This document shows positions 47,469-56,453 of a stretch of 64,000 nucleotides of DNA, one piece after another; positions within the stretch are counted from its first letter, which is position 1; every line of letters begins with the position of its first letter. The notes below the pieces were generated by a model that was not told the DNA's origin, did no database searches, and saw only the letters and a program-made list of their open reading frames with translations. Source of the DNA: Flavobacteriaceae bacterium (lineage in GTDB: Bacteria > Bacteroidota > Bacteroidia > Flavobacteriales > Flavobacteriaceae); contig NZMG01000003.1 in NCBI GenBank assembly GCA_002694465.1, forward strand, positions 1-64,000, in the 5' to 3' direction. The position numbers and the translations under genes are program-made.

Positions 47469-48014
47469 CTAATCGAAGTTTAACAATCCGTTAGGATTAT
47501 CTGTATCAAGAATTAAACTCTTTTTGGTAGTACCTCTTTTCACGTGAACTATATTTTGTTGATCTGGACTAATTTCGAATAAAATTTTATTCTCTATTTC
47601 AATGGTATTAAAATTTTTCACCTTGGTAGCTTCCAAATAAATTTTCACCACATCAATCTCATATTCTCGTCCAATGTAGGTAAGCAGAATTTCTTTTCCG
47701 TCAACTTCTACTTTAAATTTTTGAAGGATATATTTCTTCAAAAAATCTTCGGCTGCTTTGGTTTCTTTTTTGGTAGCTAAACTTATGGAAGGACTGTAGC
47801 GCTCTTGCAACACATCTTCAATATCATCGATAAACAATTTGGTGATAATTTGAAGGGATTTCTCCTCTTCTTTGTACTCCACTTTGGTGGTACTTACATA
47901 AAATTTATGCACCCCAGCCGCCATAAGGCAAGGAAGTACTACCACCAATAAAAGTACCTTTATTTTTATTACCATAACTTTCTTGAAAGTTATAAGACTC
48001 ATTTTAGCCTTCAA
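47469..48014 (-). CDS. DUF6702 family protein
   Basis: The protein of about 168-181 residues starts with a hydrophobic segment (IKVLLLVVVLPCLMAAGV) and then HKFYVSTTKVEY, the diagnostic start of DUF6702. The mature part is a small beta-rich domain. Alternative starts exist at 48002 and 47975; the last gives the most normal signal peptide. It lies between the M1 peptidase and a carboxypeptidase-regulatory-domain gene, a common flavobacterial arrangement. Confidence 0.85.
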   Translation of the reverse strand: MKAKMSLITFKKVMVIKIKVLLLVVVLPCLMAAGVHKFYVSTTKVEYKEEEKSLQIITKLFIDDIEDVLQERYSPSISLATKKETKAAEDFLKKYILQKFKVEVDGKEILLTYIGREYEIDVVKIYLEATKVKNFNTIEIENKILFEISPDQQNIVHVKRGTTKKSLILDTDNPNGLLNFD

Positions 48015-48026
48015 TGTTACACATTT

Positions 48027-48821
48027 TTATTCATTTTTTTCTGAAAGACGCTCTACATACTCTTTCCCCTTTTCCGAAAAAATAGCCAACACGCGTGCAT
48101 AGTTTTCCTTTTTAAAATCATTTTGAAGGGTACTCGTCTCAATACAAAACAACAAAAAATCGTAGAGTCGGTCTTCAGGAATTTGATAGGATTCAAAGAA
48201 AAAAGCTGTTCCGTAGGTATTCATAATTTCAGCGACTGTGACATTCTGTGCTTGCCATTTTCGTTTGGTCCGTAAGGTTTTGTAATACCCACTTAAATGT
48301 TTGTACAAACCCTCCAAATTCACCGAAAGCGGTGTTATAACACCACCAATCATATTCGGTATTTTTTCTTCAGGAATGCCTTTAAATCCCGGAATCCCAA
48401 CATCGTCAAAATTGATTTGTTTTTCGGTCTTTATAGTTTTAATATCCTGTTCCAAATTCCCTGTAAGCATCGGACCTAAAAATACTTCATCCAACTCATT
48501 GACCAACGTATCCAACGTAATGGAAATTCGTCCACTTTCGTAAATTTCTTGTGTAATCACCACTTGTTCGGGAACATAGGTCACCGAGGAAATCACCAAG
48601 GTATCCAAGGGTTTTACATAAATGTAAAATTCTCCTTCGGCATTGGTAATGGCATTAAAGCGTGAGGTGGTGTTTAAAATATGAATCCCTTCGGCATCCA
48701 CCTCATTTTCAATGGTTCCGAAAAGTCTTTTTTCTTGTCCAAAAACAACAGAAGCGCTTCCTAAAATTAAAAGAAATAAAAAGACTAGGTTGCAATATTT
48801 GGTTGGGGTATTTTGAAACAT
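48027..48821 (-). CDS. Carboxypeptidase-regulatory-like domain protein
   Basis: The 264-residue protein has a signal peptide (about residues 1-28) and a CarboxypepD_reg-like beta domain: LFGTIENEVDAEGIHILNTT, then GEFYIYVKPLDTLVISSVTY. The C-terminal half is helical with no clear family. It is 12 bases from the DUF6702 gene and probably co-transcribed. Such domains are common in TonB-linked surface proteins, but no TonB partner is here. Confidence 0.88.
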   Translation of the reverse strand: MFQNTPTKYCNLVFLFLLILGSASVVFGQEKRLFGTIENEVDAEGIHILNTTSRFNAITNAEGEFYIYVKPLDTLVISSVTYVPEQVVITQEIYESGRISITLDTLVNELDEVFLGPMLTGNLEQDIKTIKTEKQINFDDVGIPGFKGIPEEKIPNMIGGVITPLSVNLEGLYKHLSGYYKTLRTKRKWQAQNVTVAEIMNTYGTAFFFESYQIPEDRLYDFLLFCIETSTLQNDFKKENYARVLAIFSEKGKEYVERLSEKNE

Positions 48822-48880
48822 TGCCTAAATATAAATCTACTTTTCTTACCATATTCTTAAAATGCCCGCTAAGGTTTTGT

Positions 48881-48888
48881 TAAATTTG
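48881..48888 (+). promoter_or_regulatory. Possible -7 promoter element before pepE
   Basis: TAAATTTG matches TAnnTTTG and lies 31 bases before the ATG of pepE. The -33 TTG is not well placed. Confidence 0.4.
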
Positions 48889-48919
48889 AAAAGTTGTTCC
48901 CTTCATTTATAAAAATTAT

Positions 48920-49624
48920 ATGAAAAACCTAATCGTTGCCAGCACTTCAACCCTACACGGAAGTGGCTATCTCGAATATATATTACCGAACCTTTCTGAA
49001 CTTTTTAAAGCGACCGACGAAATCCTTTTTATTCCCTTCGCACGCCCTGGTGGAATTTCACACGACGACTACACCGCAGTGGCACAAAAAGCCTTTTCAA
49101 AAATTGATAAAAAAGTCGTGGGTTTGCACACCTTTAAAGATTCTATCGATGCCATTGAAAATGCGAAAGGCATCTTTACTGGAGGTGGAAATACCTTCGT
49201 GTTGGTAAAACAACTTCACGAGCAAAAAGTCATGAATCCGCTAAGAGAGGTCCTTTTTTATGGCACTCCCTATCTAGGCACGAGTGCGGGTAGCAATATT
49301 TGTGGACAAACTATGCAAACCACCAACGATATGCCTATTGTGTATCCGCCTTCCTTTAAAACACTAGGCGTGTTGCCGTTTAATATAAATCCGCATTATC
49401 TAGATCCCGACCCTACAAGTAAGCATATGGGCGAAACCCGCGAAACCCGAATTAAAGAATACCACACACAAAACACCTTACCTGTGGTGGGACTTAGAGA
49501 AGGAAGTTGGCTACAAGTTCATGGAGAAGAAATTACTTTAAAAGGAATATTAGACGCTCGAATTTTTGAAAAGGACAAAGCACCCTACGAAATTTCAAGC
49601 GGTACAAAAATTGATTACTTTTAA
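48920..49624 (+). CDS. pepE: Alpha-aspartyl dipeptidase (S51 family)
   Basis: The 234-residue serine peptidase has GIFTGGGNTFVLV and the nucleophile serine in LGTSAGSNICG, with a conserved His in INPHYLDPDP. It cleaves dipeptides with N-terminal Asp. It is followed by an M15 peptidase gene after three bases, so the two are probably co-transcribed. Confidence 0.94.
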   Translation: MKNLIVASTSTLHGSGYLEYILPNLSELFKATDEILFIPFARPGGISHDDYTAVAQKAFSKIDKKVVGLHTFKDSIDAIENAKGIFTGGGNTFVLVKQLHEQKVMNPLREVLFYGTPYLGTSAGSNICGQTMQTTNDMPIVYPPSFKTLGVLPFNINPHYLDPDPTSKHMGETRETRIKEYHTQNTLPVVGLREGSWLQVHGEEITLKGILDARIFEKDKAPYEISSGTKIDYF

Positions 49625-49627
49625 AGT

Positions 49628-50365
49628 ATGAACCGAAAAGATTTTCTGAAAACATCACTCCTTTTAGGAGGAATCACGCTGCTCCCCTCTTTTTCTAAAG
49701 AATCAATCCTTCAAGATTTTTCTCGAAATCAGCTAATAGGAAAAGGTAATCCCGACATTTTCGGTGATAGCTATCTCACCAAAATGCACAAAGAAACGGC
49801 CGAAGCGTTAAAGCGAATGAAAGCCGAAGCGTTAAAATCGAATATCAATATTGAAGTAGTTTCAGCCTACCGAAGCTTTCAACGCCAAAAGGAGATTTTT
49901 GAAGGGAAGTATGTGAAATTTACTTCCGAAGGGCTATCCCCTATGCAAACCATCGAAAAAATCATTGAATATTCTACTATCCCCGGTACCTCCCGACATC
50001 ATTGGGGTACCGATCTCGATTTAATTGATGGTAATGTGCCTAGACCCGAAAGTGTGTTAGTGGCAAGCAACTTTCACGGTACGGGACCCTTTTGCAAATT
50101 GAAGGAATGGATGGATGAACATGCGGCATCCTTCGGATTTTATGAAGTATATACCAACGACGCCAACCGAAAAGGCTTCAAATATGAGCCTTGGCATTTT
50201 AGCTATGCTCCTGTTTCAAAACCGATGCTGCAAGCCTATAAAAAGCTGGATATTAAAGAAATTCTTTCCGAAGAAAAAGTAAAAGGAAGTGTGCATTTTT
50301 CTGACGCATTTATTCAAAAATACCGAACCGAAAATATTTTAGACATCAACCCCAAACTTTTGTAA
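49628..50365 (+). CDS. M15 family D,D-carboxypeptidase
   Basis: The 245-residue protein has an N-terminal signal-like segment (KTSLLLGGITLLPSF) and the VanY-type zinc site: GTSRHHWGTDLDLID (His and Asp) and EPWHFSY (His). It probably trims peptidoglycan side chains in the periplasm. It is followed by the M48 peptidase gene after 27 bases. Confidence 0.93.
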   Translation: MNRKDFLKTSLLLGGITLLPSFSKESILQDFSRNQLIGKGNPDIFGDSYLTKMHKETAEALKRMKAEALKSNINIEVVSAYRSFQRQKEIFEGKYVKFTSEGLSPMQTIEKIIEYSTIPGTSRHHWGTDLDLIDGNVPRPESVLVASNFHGTGPFCKLKEWMDEHAASFGFYEVYTNDANRKGFKYEPWHFSYAPVSKPMLQAYKKLDIKEILSEEKVKGSVHFSDAFIQKYRTENILDINPKLL

Positions 50366-50392
50366 ATTTAAGCATCACAAAATGATAACGCT

Positions 50393-51157
50393 ATGAGAGG
50401 AAGTTGGAAAATTAGAATCATCATTGGACTGCTTATTGTGGCTTTTGGCTACTTTAAATACTGCTCCAGCAAAGAAATAAATCCTTATACTGGTAAAGAA
50501 CAAGCCATCGCATTAGACCCACAAGAAGAAATTGCCATGGGTTTACAAAGTGCCCCACAAATCGCGCAGGAATATGGCGGATTGTACAACAACCAGCAAA
50601 TGCAAGACCAAGTGGATATCGTAGGGCTAAAATTGGTAAACGCCTCTGTGGCAAAGGATAGCCCGTATCGCTATGAATTTCATTTACTGGCAGACCCCAA
50701 CACAATTAATGCCTTTGCTCTACCCGGCGGACAAATATTTATCACCTACGCCCTCTACTCAAAATTGGAAAATGAAGATCAACTCGCGGGTGTCTTAGGC
50801 CACGAAATTGGACACGTTTTAGGGCGTCATTCTAGTGAGCGCATTGCCGAAACCGATTTCTGGCAAACCATTGCTCAAGGTGCTAATGTGGGTGCCAATG
50901 CTGGAGATATTGTAGCGGGCATTGGGCAAAACACCTTACTCACCAACGGACGTGGAGACGAGCTGGAAAGTGATGATTTGGGCGTGCGTATTATGATGAA
51001 AGCAGGCTACGACCCTTACGAAATGATAGACGTGATGGAAATTTTAAAAGCCGCCGCAGGCCCTAGCCGAGTGCCCGAATTTCAAAGCACCCACCCCGAC
51101 CCCGATAACCGTATTGATAGGATAAAAGAGAGTATTAAAAAGTATGGGGGGCAATAA
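50393..51157 (+). CDS. M48 family metallopeptidase
   Basis: The 254-residue protein has an N-terminal membrane segment, possibly a lipoprotein signal with Cys in FKYCSS, and the zinc motif LGHEIGHVLGRHS with the third ligand in ELESDDLG. It belongs to the BepA/LoiP-like group that works on outer membrane proteins. It ends the core region; accessory genes follow. Confidence 0.93.
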   Translation: MRGSWKIRIIIGLLIVAFGYFKYCSSKEINPYTGKEQAIALDPQEEIAMGLQSAPQIAQEYGGLYNNQQMQDQVDIVGLKLVNASVAKDSPYRYEFHLLADPNTINAFALPGGQIFITYALYSKLENEDQLAGVLGHEIGHVLGRHSSERIAETDFWQTIAQGANVGANAGDIVAGIGQNTLLTNGRGDELESDDLGVRIMMKAGYDPYEMIDVMEILKAAAGPSRVPEFQSTHPDPDNRIDRIKESIKKYGGQ

Positions 51158-51196
51158 CGTTGTATTTAGTTACCTATACCATCTTTGAGAATAATT

Positions 51197-51688
51197 ATGA
51201 ATAAAACGCTACTAACAATAATACTAATATTCCAAATTGGGATTTTGGTTGCTCAAAAAACCCAATCTGAATTGATAATTGGAACATGGCGTTTTGAAAA
51301 AGAATGTGACTTACGAACTGAAAAAGAAAAATCTGAATTTGCAAAAATGTCTTGGTGTCCACCAGTAACCGACAATGGAACTGGATATGCAGATAGAACA
51401 TTTAGTGCAGATGGCGAATTTGTCTTTTATTATAATTCAAACCACACGGATTTTGGAATTTACCAGATTAAGGACAACCAACTAATAATTCAAAGAAGGT
51501 TATTAAAAGAACAAGCTGAAAGTAAAAAAGAAGCGATTAAATGGCATTTAAAAAGGAAACTAATAGAGAAGAAAGATGATGGTTTTTATTATTTACCCCC
51601 ACTTAAATTGGACTTAAAATCGGTTACTGAAAATCAAATAGAATTTGGGACAGACAAGCATTATACCATTTGGAAAAGGATTCAATGA
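51197..51688 (+). CDS. Hypothetical secreted lipocalin-like protein
   Basis: The protein of about 163 residues has a signal peptide (TLLTIILIFQIGILVAQ) and a beta-rich body with IIGTWRFEKE near the start and a closing TIWKRIQ, a pattern seen in small lipocalin-like domains. Identity is not certain. It starts a tight run of genes whose ends overlap. The start at 51197 is preferred over 51185. Confidence 0.7.
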   Translation: MNKTLLTIILIFQIGILVAQKTQSELIIGTWRFEKECDLRTEKEKSEFAKMSWCPPVTDNGTGYADRTFSADGEFVFYYNSNHTDFGIYQIKDNQLIIQRRLLKEQAESKKEAIKWHLKRKLIEKKDDGFYYLPPLKLDLKSVTENQIEFGTDKHYTIWKRIQ

Positions 51689-52449
51689 AATTTAATCTAT
51701 TTATAATAGTATCAATCTTTTTGACTCTCAATTTATTTGGACAAAAATCTGAAATTGAGAACTTAATTAATCAAATTGCATACGATGAGGTCCCCGAAAG
51801 TTTTGATTATTATTTTTTAGTACCTAAAAGTCTTGAACAACCAAAAATTTACGACTCTATTCAAAATTACCATATAGAAGAATTTAGAACAAAGGACAAG
51901 GATACAATTACAGCCCTATTTTATCAAAAAGCAGAAAATGAAATTGAAGTTGATTGGAACAATTATAATTTAAAAAAAGCCAAATGTGTTAATTACAAAA
52001 AGGGTGATTATCAACCTACAAGCCCTCCAACAAGAAAAAATATTCAATTTGTTAGATACAATATTGGTCAAAAAGAATATGATAGCTTAACTAAAAATAG
52101 AAAACCTCATACTATAGTCGTAAAGAAAAAATGGCTTTGGCGTAAAAACAGATTTTGGGAAAACAAAAAATTACACAATGAGCTTATTAAGGCTTGGGAA
52201 ATTGATGAAGCTATTCATAAAGAGGAAAAGTTTTATTTTAGTTTTTCTAAACCCCTCTTCTCTAAAGATAAAAAATATGCCAGAATCTCAATTTTTATAA
52301 ACAGACGTTGCGATGGATATGGGTTTACAGCAATATATAAAAAGGATAATGGTATTTGGAAAAGAATACTCGACTATAATTATTCTAGTTCACTAGTTAT
52401 GATGACGCACGCAAGTTGTGGAGATATATTAATATCGTATTATGATTAA
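51685..52449 (+). CDS. Hypothetical secreted protein
   Basis: The protein of about 254 residues has a signal peptide ending LFGQ and no family I recognise. The C-terminal half contains FSFSKPLFSKDKKYARISI and a final YDYNYSSSLVMMTHASCGD-like ending. Its ATG overlaps the previous stop and its own stop overlaps the next start, so it is part of an operon. Confidence 0.7.
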   Translation: MKFNLFIIVSIFLTLNLFGQKSEIENLINQIAYDEVPESFDYYFLVPKSLEQPKIYDSIQNYHIEEFRTKDKDTITALFYQKAENEIEVDWNNYNLKKAKCVNYKKGDYQPTSPPTRKNIQFVRYNIGQKEYDSLTKNRKPHTIVVKKKWLWRKNRFWENKKLHNELIKAWEIDEAIHKEEKFYFSFSKPLFSKDKKYARISIFINRRCDGYGFTAIYKKDNGIWKRILDYNYSSSLVMMTHASCGDILISYYD

Positions 52450-52906
52450 AAAATGGTTTTATAATCTTTTTAAGCAAGAAAAACTTGTCGAAATTAACCA
52501 TGATATTGTTAAAGAGGCTATTTACAATTATCGCAAAGAAGGAAAAGAATTAATGTTTAAACTTGGACAAAAATATAGTTTAGATATAAATGTTAAAGTA
52601 GATTACGAAAAATTAATCACAAGAAGCAATAAAGAAATACCTAGAAGAGGAGAACTTTCAAAAAGTTGGAATTATAGTTTTCATGGGGGAGAATGTGGGT
52701 TTTACAATAAAAAACACCAGAAGCATGTAGAAGTTGTTCTTAGTAACCCACCTGAATTTGGACAAATTAATTCTTGGTTTCTTTTAGCCTACATGAAATC
52801 AACAGAGAAATATAAAAACGAAGTTAAAGGAGTGGATTGGCAGCAATTAAAATTGGTAGTTGATAAATTATATTTAAAAGGTCAAATTGAAAAAGTTACT
52901 CAATAA
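52442..52906 (+). CDS. Hypothetical protein, possibly DUF6896-like
   Basis: The 154-residue cytoplasmic protein has a helical N-terminus and a central SFHGGECGFYNKKHQKHVEVV segment spread over residues 82-102, which recalls DUF6896, a family often seen among polymorphic-toxin immunity genes. The match is tentative. It overlaps both neighbours by a few bases. Confidence 0.6.
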   Translation: MIKKWFYNLFKQEKLVEINHDIVKEAIYNYRKEGKELMFKLGQKYSLDINVKVDYEKLITRSNKEIPRRGELSKSWNYSFHGGECGFYNKKHQKHVEVVLSNPPEFGQINSWFLLAYMKSTEKYKNEVKGVDWQQLKLVVDKLYLKGQIEKVTQ

Positions 52907-53313
52907 TGAACGAAACTATTTTAAAAGATTACTTTGAAAATAAAATTAGTGCCGAATTACTTTCGGCCAATTTGAATGGAAGCATAAAAAAACTGACTTA
53001 CGATACTTCTGAAATTAGTGTTGAGCGAATGAAATCAGACTCTGAATTTGAAGTTGAGCAAAAACACGTAAAAAAAATACTGAATGATGCTTTAAACGGA
53101 AATTTGACTTTTGACAATCTAAAAACCATTGCATCTGGATTAATGTTTTCCGACTATTTTACTTGGGAATCTGATACCGAAATTGGAAATAGAATTGCAA
53201 CAATTATTGTGGAATTAGACAATACCGAAATTAATTTTGCTATTTCAACAAAAAACCTAAAATTGTGGAAAGAATATTTAGAAAGCGGGATTCACAAACT
53301 GAAAAGAAAATAG
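52906..53313 (+). CDS. Hypothetical cytoplasmic protein, immunity-like
   Basis: The 135-residue acidic soluble protein has an N-terminal helical part (KDYFENKISAELLSANL) and a central LKTIASGLMFSDYF. I do not recognise the family. Its size, acidity and neighbours recall immunity proteins, but that is inference. It overlaps the previous gene by one base. Confidence 0.65.
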   Translation: MNETILKDYFENKISAELLSANLNGSIKKLTYDTSEISVERMKSDSEFEVEQKHVKKILNDALNGNLTFDNLKTIASGLMFSDYFTWESDTEIGNRIATIIVELDNTEINFAISTKNLKLWKEYLESGIHKLKRK

Positions 53314-53357
53314 CCTAAAAAACCCGCAAAAATATGCCTTTAAAATCAATTTAAGGA

Positions 53358-53732
53358 ATGAGTATATTTAGTAATATAGATGATAAATTGATTAAACTTT
53401 CTATAAGGTTAAATGCAACTTTAACAAAAGATAGACCAAGCTATCCTGAAGCATTAAGAACTTTTGAGGAAAGACGAATCGATTGGATTGACAATGGTAT
53501 TAATCGAGCAATTATTATTCAACCAACATTTGAACTCAGTGGAGTAAACTCAGAAATTTGGAACTTTTTAAATATCGCTTGGATAAATGATTTATCTGTT
53601 CATCCACGACCAAATTGGCAAAAATTTTTAGTGGAGAAAAAACCATTTAAATTAATTGAAAAGAATATTGACGAGTTATTAAAAACATCAGAAAATAAGT
53701 TGACTAACATAAAAATGACAGACTTAAAGTAA
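53358..53732 (+). CDS. Hypothetical protein
   Basis: The 124-residue cytoplasmic protein, mostly helical, begins MSIFSNIDDKLIKLS and has a Trp-rich middle. No family recognised. The next gene follows one base after the stop, so they form a pair. Confidence 0.62.
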   Translation: MSIFSNIDDKLIKLSIRLNATLTKDRPSYPEALRTFEERRIDWIDNGINRAIIIQPTFELSGVNSEIWNFLNIAWINDLSVHPRPNWQKFLVEKKPFKLIEKNIDELLKTSENKLTNIKMTDLK

Positions 53733-53733
53733 T

Positions 53734-54150
53734 ATGCAAAAATTAACAAATAGCGAAAATAAAGGCAATACCTATTTGTACTTTTCTTTTGATGCCGACT
53801 TTTTCGACACACAAAAAGTAACAGAAGAATTGAATATTAATCCCACTTCTGTTAGAATAAAAAATAACCCTGTTCCAAAGTCTACTTCTTGGAAGTACAA
53901 AATTGAAATAGGTAACGAAAGCAATTTGGAAACTCCTGTTGAAAACCTGATTGACATCTTTGAGCCTAAGATTGAAACAATAAACCGTTTAAAAAGAGAT
54001 TTAAATTTAGAGACCCGACTTCAATTTGTAATTTACATCAATATAAATCCAAAATCTTCAATGCCATACTTCGGGCTAAATAAAAGAACTGTTGAATTTT
54101 TAGCCAAAACTGGAACAGAAGTGGATTTCGACCTTTATAAAACTAAGTAG
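53734..54150 (+). CDS. DUF4279 family protein
   Basis: The 138-residue protein matches DUF4279: YLYFSFDADFFDTQKVTEELNINPT at the start (spread over residues 12-36), then TSWKYKIEIG and a closing YFGLNKRTVEFLAKTGTEVDFDLY. Family members are frequent in polymorphic toxin clusters as likely immunity proteins, but no toxin is adjacent here. Its stop codon lies in the tag of a half junction site. Confidence 0.78.
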   Translation: MQKLTNSENKGNTYLYFSFDADFFDTQKVTEELNINPTSVRIKNNPVPKSTSWKYKIEIGNESNLETPVENLIDIFEPKIETINRLKRDLNLETRLQFVIYININPKSSMPYFGLNKRTVEFLAKTGTEVDFDLYKTK

Positions 54151-54172
54151 AACACCTATTATAATTCATTAA
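54141..54172 (+). repeat. Lone left half of a cassette junction
   Basis: ACT-AAGTAG-AACACC (54143-54156) followed by TATTATAATTCATT has the left-arm pattern of the main junctions (compare AACACCGGCTATAATTCATT at 62,300). No right arm follows before the next gene. The tag AAGTAG has no matching GTT-CTACTT upstream. Confidence 0.45.
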
Positions 54173-54192
54173 CAAGACCAACATTAAACATT

Positions 54193-54687
54193 ATGAAGAG
54201 ATACACCTTATTATTATTTTTCTTTCATTTTTGTTACTTATGTTATAGTCAAAACATTTTGGTAGATAAAAATCTACTTCCAATTGATGGCACAAAAACA
54301 GTCTTCACTTGTTATGATTCTCAAAAGAAAACGATGTTTGCTAAAATGTCAATTAATCAAATAGATTCAACTTGCTCTGTTTTAATTTTAGAAAAGTCTA
54401 ATGGATTTACTGGAGAGGAAATTAATATTATGTTTGACAACGAATTGAAGATATGGAATATAAGTTTTTATAGTTGGACAGATGCTATTGATCTCGACTT
54501 GATAAAAAATGAACTTATTGAAAAATCTAAAATTGTCCTTAACAAAAATCCATTTGAAAAAGGGTTTGAGGATTTAAAAGGCTATTTAGAACTTAATATT
54601 AGAACTGAACGCCGCTATAGAGGGGAAACAAAAAATAAAGCTTACATTGAAAATACAATTTACAATGCAAGTTTTAAATGTAATTAA
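54193..54687 (+). CDS. Hypothetical secreted protein
   Basis: The 164-residue protein has a signal peptide (TLLLFFFHFCYLCYSQ) and no recognised family in the mature part. It lies just before the 21-bp tandem repeats. Probably single. Confidence 0.68.
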   Translation: MKRYTLLLFFFHFCYLCYSQNILVDKNLLPIDGTKTVFTCYDSQKKTMFAKMSINQIDSTCSVLILEKSNGFTGEEINIMFDNELKIWNISFYSWTDAIDLDLIKNELIEKSKIVLNKNPFEKGFEDLKGYLELNIRTERRYRGETKNKAYIENTIYNASFKCN

Positions 54688-54759
54688 AAAACTATCACTA
54701 CCACTTCCCAAAACCCTCTACCCCCACCTCCCAAAAGCAAAAATCCAAGATTTGCTACC

Positions 54760-54948
54760 AAAAAACTTACACAAGTTACCATAAAACTTACATAGGTTAC
54801 CTTAAAACTTACACGTGTTAATATAAAACTTACATAGGTTACTTTAAAACTTACAAAAGTTACATTATAACTTACAGCTGTTACTTTAATACTTACAGCT
54901 GTTACTATATAACTTACAGATGGTACTTAAAAACTTACACGAGTTACA
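54760..54948. repeat. Nine tandem 21-bp direct repeats (iteron-like)
   Basis: Nine contiguous units of exactly 21 bp share the pattern AACTTACAnnnGTTAC with about four variable bases per unit and no spacers. Two TTAC words per unit are placed 9 and 12 bases apart, so they recur about once per helical turn. Some units are also palindromic at the centre (AACTT-ACAC-AAGTT; ACAGCTGT). The array ends 36 bases before the HTH gene at 54,985. It may be a cooperative operator or a replication-type iteron array. Confidence 0.9.
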
Positions 54949-54984
54949 AAAAAGTATTATATTTATAGTTCTAAAGCATATAGT

Positions 54985-55365
54985 ATGGCACATCCACTAC
55001 GTCCGGGACCTAAGTTTAAAAGCAAGGAAACCCGTATGCCTCATATAGGCAAAGTAATTCGTACCTATATTAACAAACACCACATTGCCAAAAGCGCCAT
55101 TGCCCGTAAGATGGACCGCAATAGAGCAACGGTAGAACGCTTGGTAAAACGCCCCAGCATACAGTTGGCAATTTTGTGGGAAATAAGCGAAATCCTGCAA
55201 TACAATTTTATAGCCGATGTTGCCGCACAGCTACCCGATACTTTTGGAAGCAACGTGCCAGACCCCACACTCCCCCTACAAGAAGAGCTACAAGCCCTTA
55301 AAGAGGAAAACAAAATTTTAAAAGCACAACTGGACGCCTTTAAAGAGGTGCTACGGAAAAGTTAA
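54985..55365 (+). CDS. HTH DNA-binding protein with C-terminal leucine zipper
   Basis: The 126-residue protein has a basic N-terminus (RPGPKFKSKETR), an HTH of XRE-like type at about residues 20-75 (KSAIARKMDRNRATVERLVK, then LAILWEISEILQYNF) and a C-terminal coiled coil (LQEELQALKEENKILKAQL) that should dimerise it. The nine-unit repeat lies just upstream and is a likely binding site. The last 13-36 codons of a close relative of this gene recur in three hybrid junctions to the right, so this family is linked to the cassettes. Confidence 0.85.
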   Translation: MAHPLRPGPKFKSKETRMPHIGKVIRTYINKHHIAKSAIARKMDRNRATVERLVKRPSIQLAILWEISEILQYNFIADVAAQLPDTFGSNVPDPTLPLQEELQALKEENKILKAQLDAFKEVLRKS

Positions 55366-55441
55366 ATTGTTATATTTGAGGATAAAGACATGGAAATAAC
55401 AGGCAAGTTGATGTTTACTGGTTGTAAGTAATTAAAACAGA

Positions 55442-55915
55442 ATGATGTCAAATTTTTCTGATTATAAAATTCAAATTGTTCAATCAAGCAATTATCCTGA
55501 AAAGAATGTTGCTTCGATTGAGGAATTCCATAATGTAATGGCATTAATTGACAAAAATGAAGATGCTGCCGAAATCTTAAAACCATTATTTGAGAAAGAA
55601 ATTGAACGTCTAAAATCGGAAAATCAGTCAATTCCAAAGAGTGGTTCAGGAAAAGCTAAAATTACTTTTGCTTCTAATGAAAAAATTGAAAATCTAAGAC
55701 CTTTTATTGAAGACTTTTGGGATAAAATTTTGGGAACTTCTTATTCAACTTCATTTGTTACAGACGAAAGTCTATTGAGAGATTGGGAGCATTATTTAGC
55801 TTCAGAAAATCTAACAATTATTGAAAAGGTTAAAAATATTTATGGAGTTGATATTGAGTCTATTTATAATGAACCTATTCACAAAGTTTTGACGGAAATT
55901 AAAAAATTCAGATAG
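55442..55915 (+). CDS. Hypothetical cytoplasmic protein
   Basis: The 157-residue acidic helical protein contains DFWDKILGTSYSTSFV and a closing VLTEIKKFR. No family recognised. Two tandem ATG codons (55442 and 55445) are possible starts. It follows the HTH gene by 76 bases. Confidence 0.65.
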   Translation: MMSNFSDYKIQIVQSSNYPEKNVASIEEFHNVMALIDKNEDAAEILKPLFEKEIERLKSENQSIPKSGSGKAKITFASNEKIENLRPFIEDFWDKILGTSYSTSFVTDESLLRDWEHYLASENLTIIEKVKNIYGVDIESIYNEPIHKVLTEIKKFR

Positions 55916-55973
55916 TGTATCAAATCGAATAAAGAAATGATTACCAATAAAATAACTACTTATAATAATATAT

Positions 55974-56345
55974 ATGAAATCCCGTCTTTTACTATGTTCA
56001 GTCTTTTTAATATTGATCCTTACTGCCTGTGAACAAAATCAAAAAAAGAAAAATCTTATAGGAGTTTGGGAAACCATTGAAAATAGTGGTTCTAAAATCA
56101 ATCTAATTGTGTATCAAGACTCATTAATTATTAAAGGATTTGACGGCGGTACTCGGATGACTTCAGAATGGTCTGTTGATGATAGTAATATTTACCTTAA
56201 GAACTTTAAAGAGAATAACTCATTGCTCTACAAAGAAATGATTTATGAGTACGAACTAAACGATTCCCACGACCAGATATTAATCAAAATTCCGATTGGT
56301 GAGGATTACAGTTATAAAATAATGAATAAAAAGGCTAGTTTGTAA
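55974..56345 (+). CDS. Hypothetical lipoprotein
   Basis: The 123-residue protein has a lipoprotein signal (residues 1-18, lipobox LTAC) and a small lipocalin-like beta domain (LIGVWETIENSGSKINLIVYQ pattern over residues 28-48). Its stop is followed directly by the left end of a junction with tag ATTGCT. I find no matching tag upstream, so the start of its cassette is not preserved or not visible. Confidence 0.75.
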   Translation: MKSRLLLCSVFLILILTACEQNQKKKNLIGVWETIENSGSKINLIVYQDSLIIKGFDGGTRMTSEWSVDDSNIYLKNFKENNSLLYKEMIYEYELNDSHDQILIKIPIGEDYSYKIMNKKASL

Positions 56346-56349
56346 AAAC

Positions 56350-56438
56350 TATTGCTAACAATACCTATAATCCATTGCTGCCGAATAGTCCTCACGGATT
56401 TTCTCGCAACGAAATCATAGCCAAACACGTTAGGCAAC
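56350..56438 (+). repeat. attC-like cassette junction J5
   Basis: The left core is ACT-ATTGCT-AAC (56348-56359), and the right core GTTAGGCAAC (56429-56438), an exact GTTRRRY. The stem pairs CCTATAATCCATTGC with GCAACGAAATCATAGCC with conserved mismatches. A GGATTTTCTCGC variable region lies between. The right tag AGGCAA is the reverse complement of the TTGCCT tag at the end of the higBA unit. Confidence 0.8.
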
Positions 56439-56453
56439 ATTTGAGAAAATCCA

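Noticed and set aside
51145..51180. AACGTTG after the M48 gene as a collapsed junction
   Set aside because: AAC and GTT are adjacent but there are no arms or tags, so chance is likely.
54760..54948. Possible CRISPR array
   Set aside because: Repeats are directly adjacent with no spacers, and no cas genes are present.
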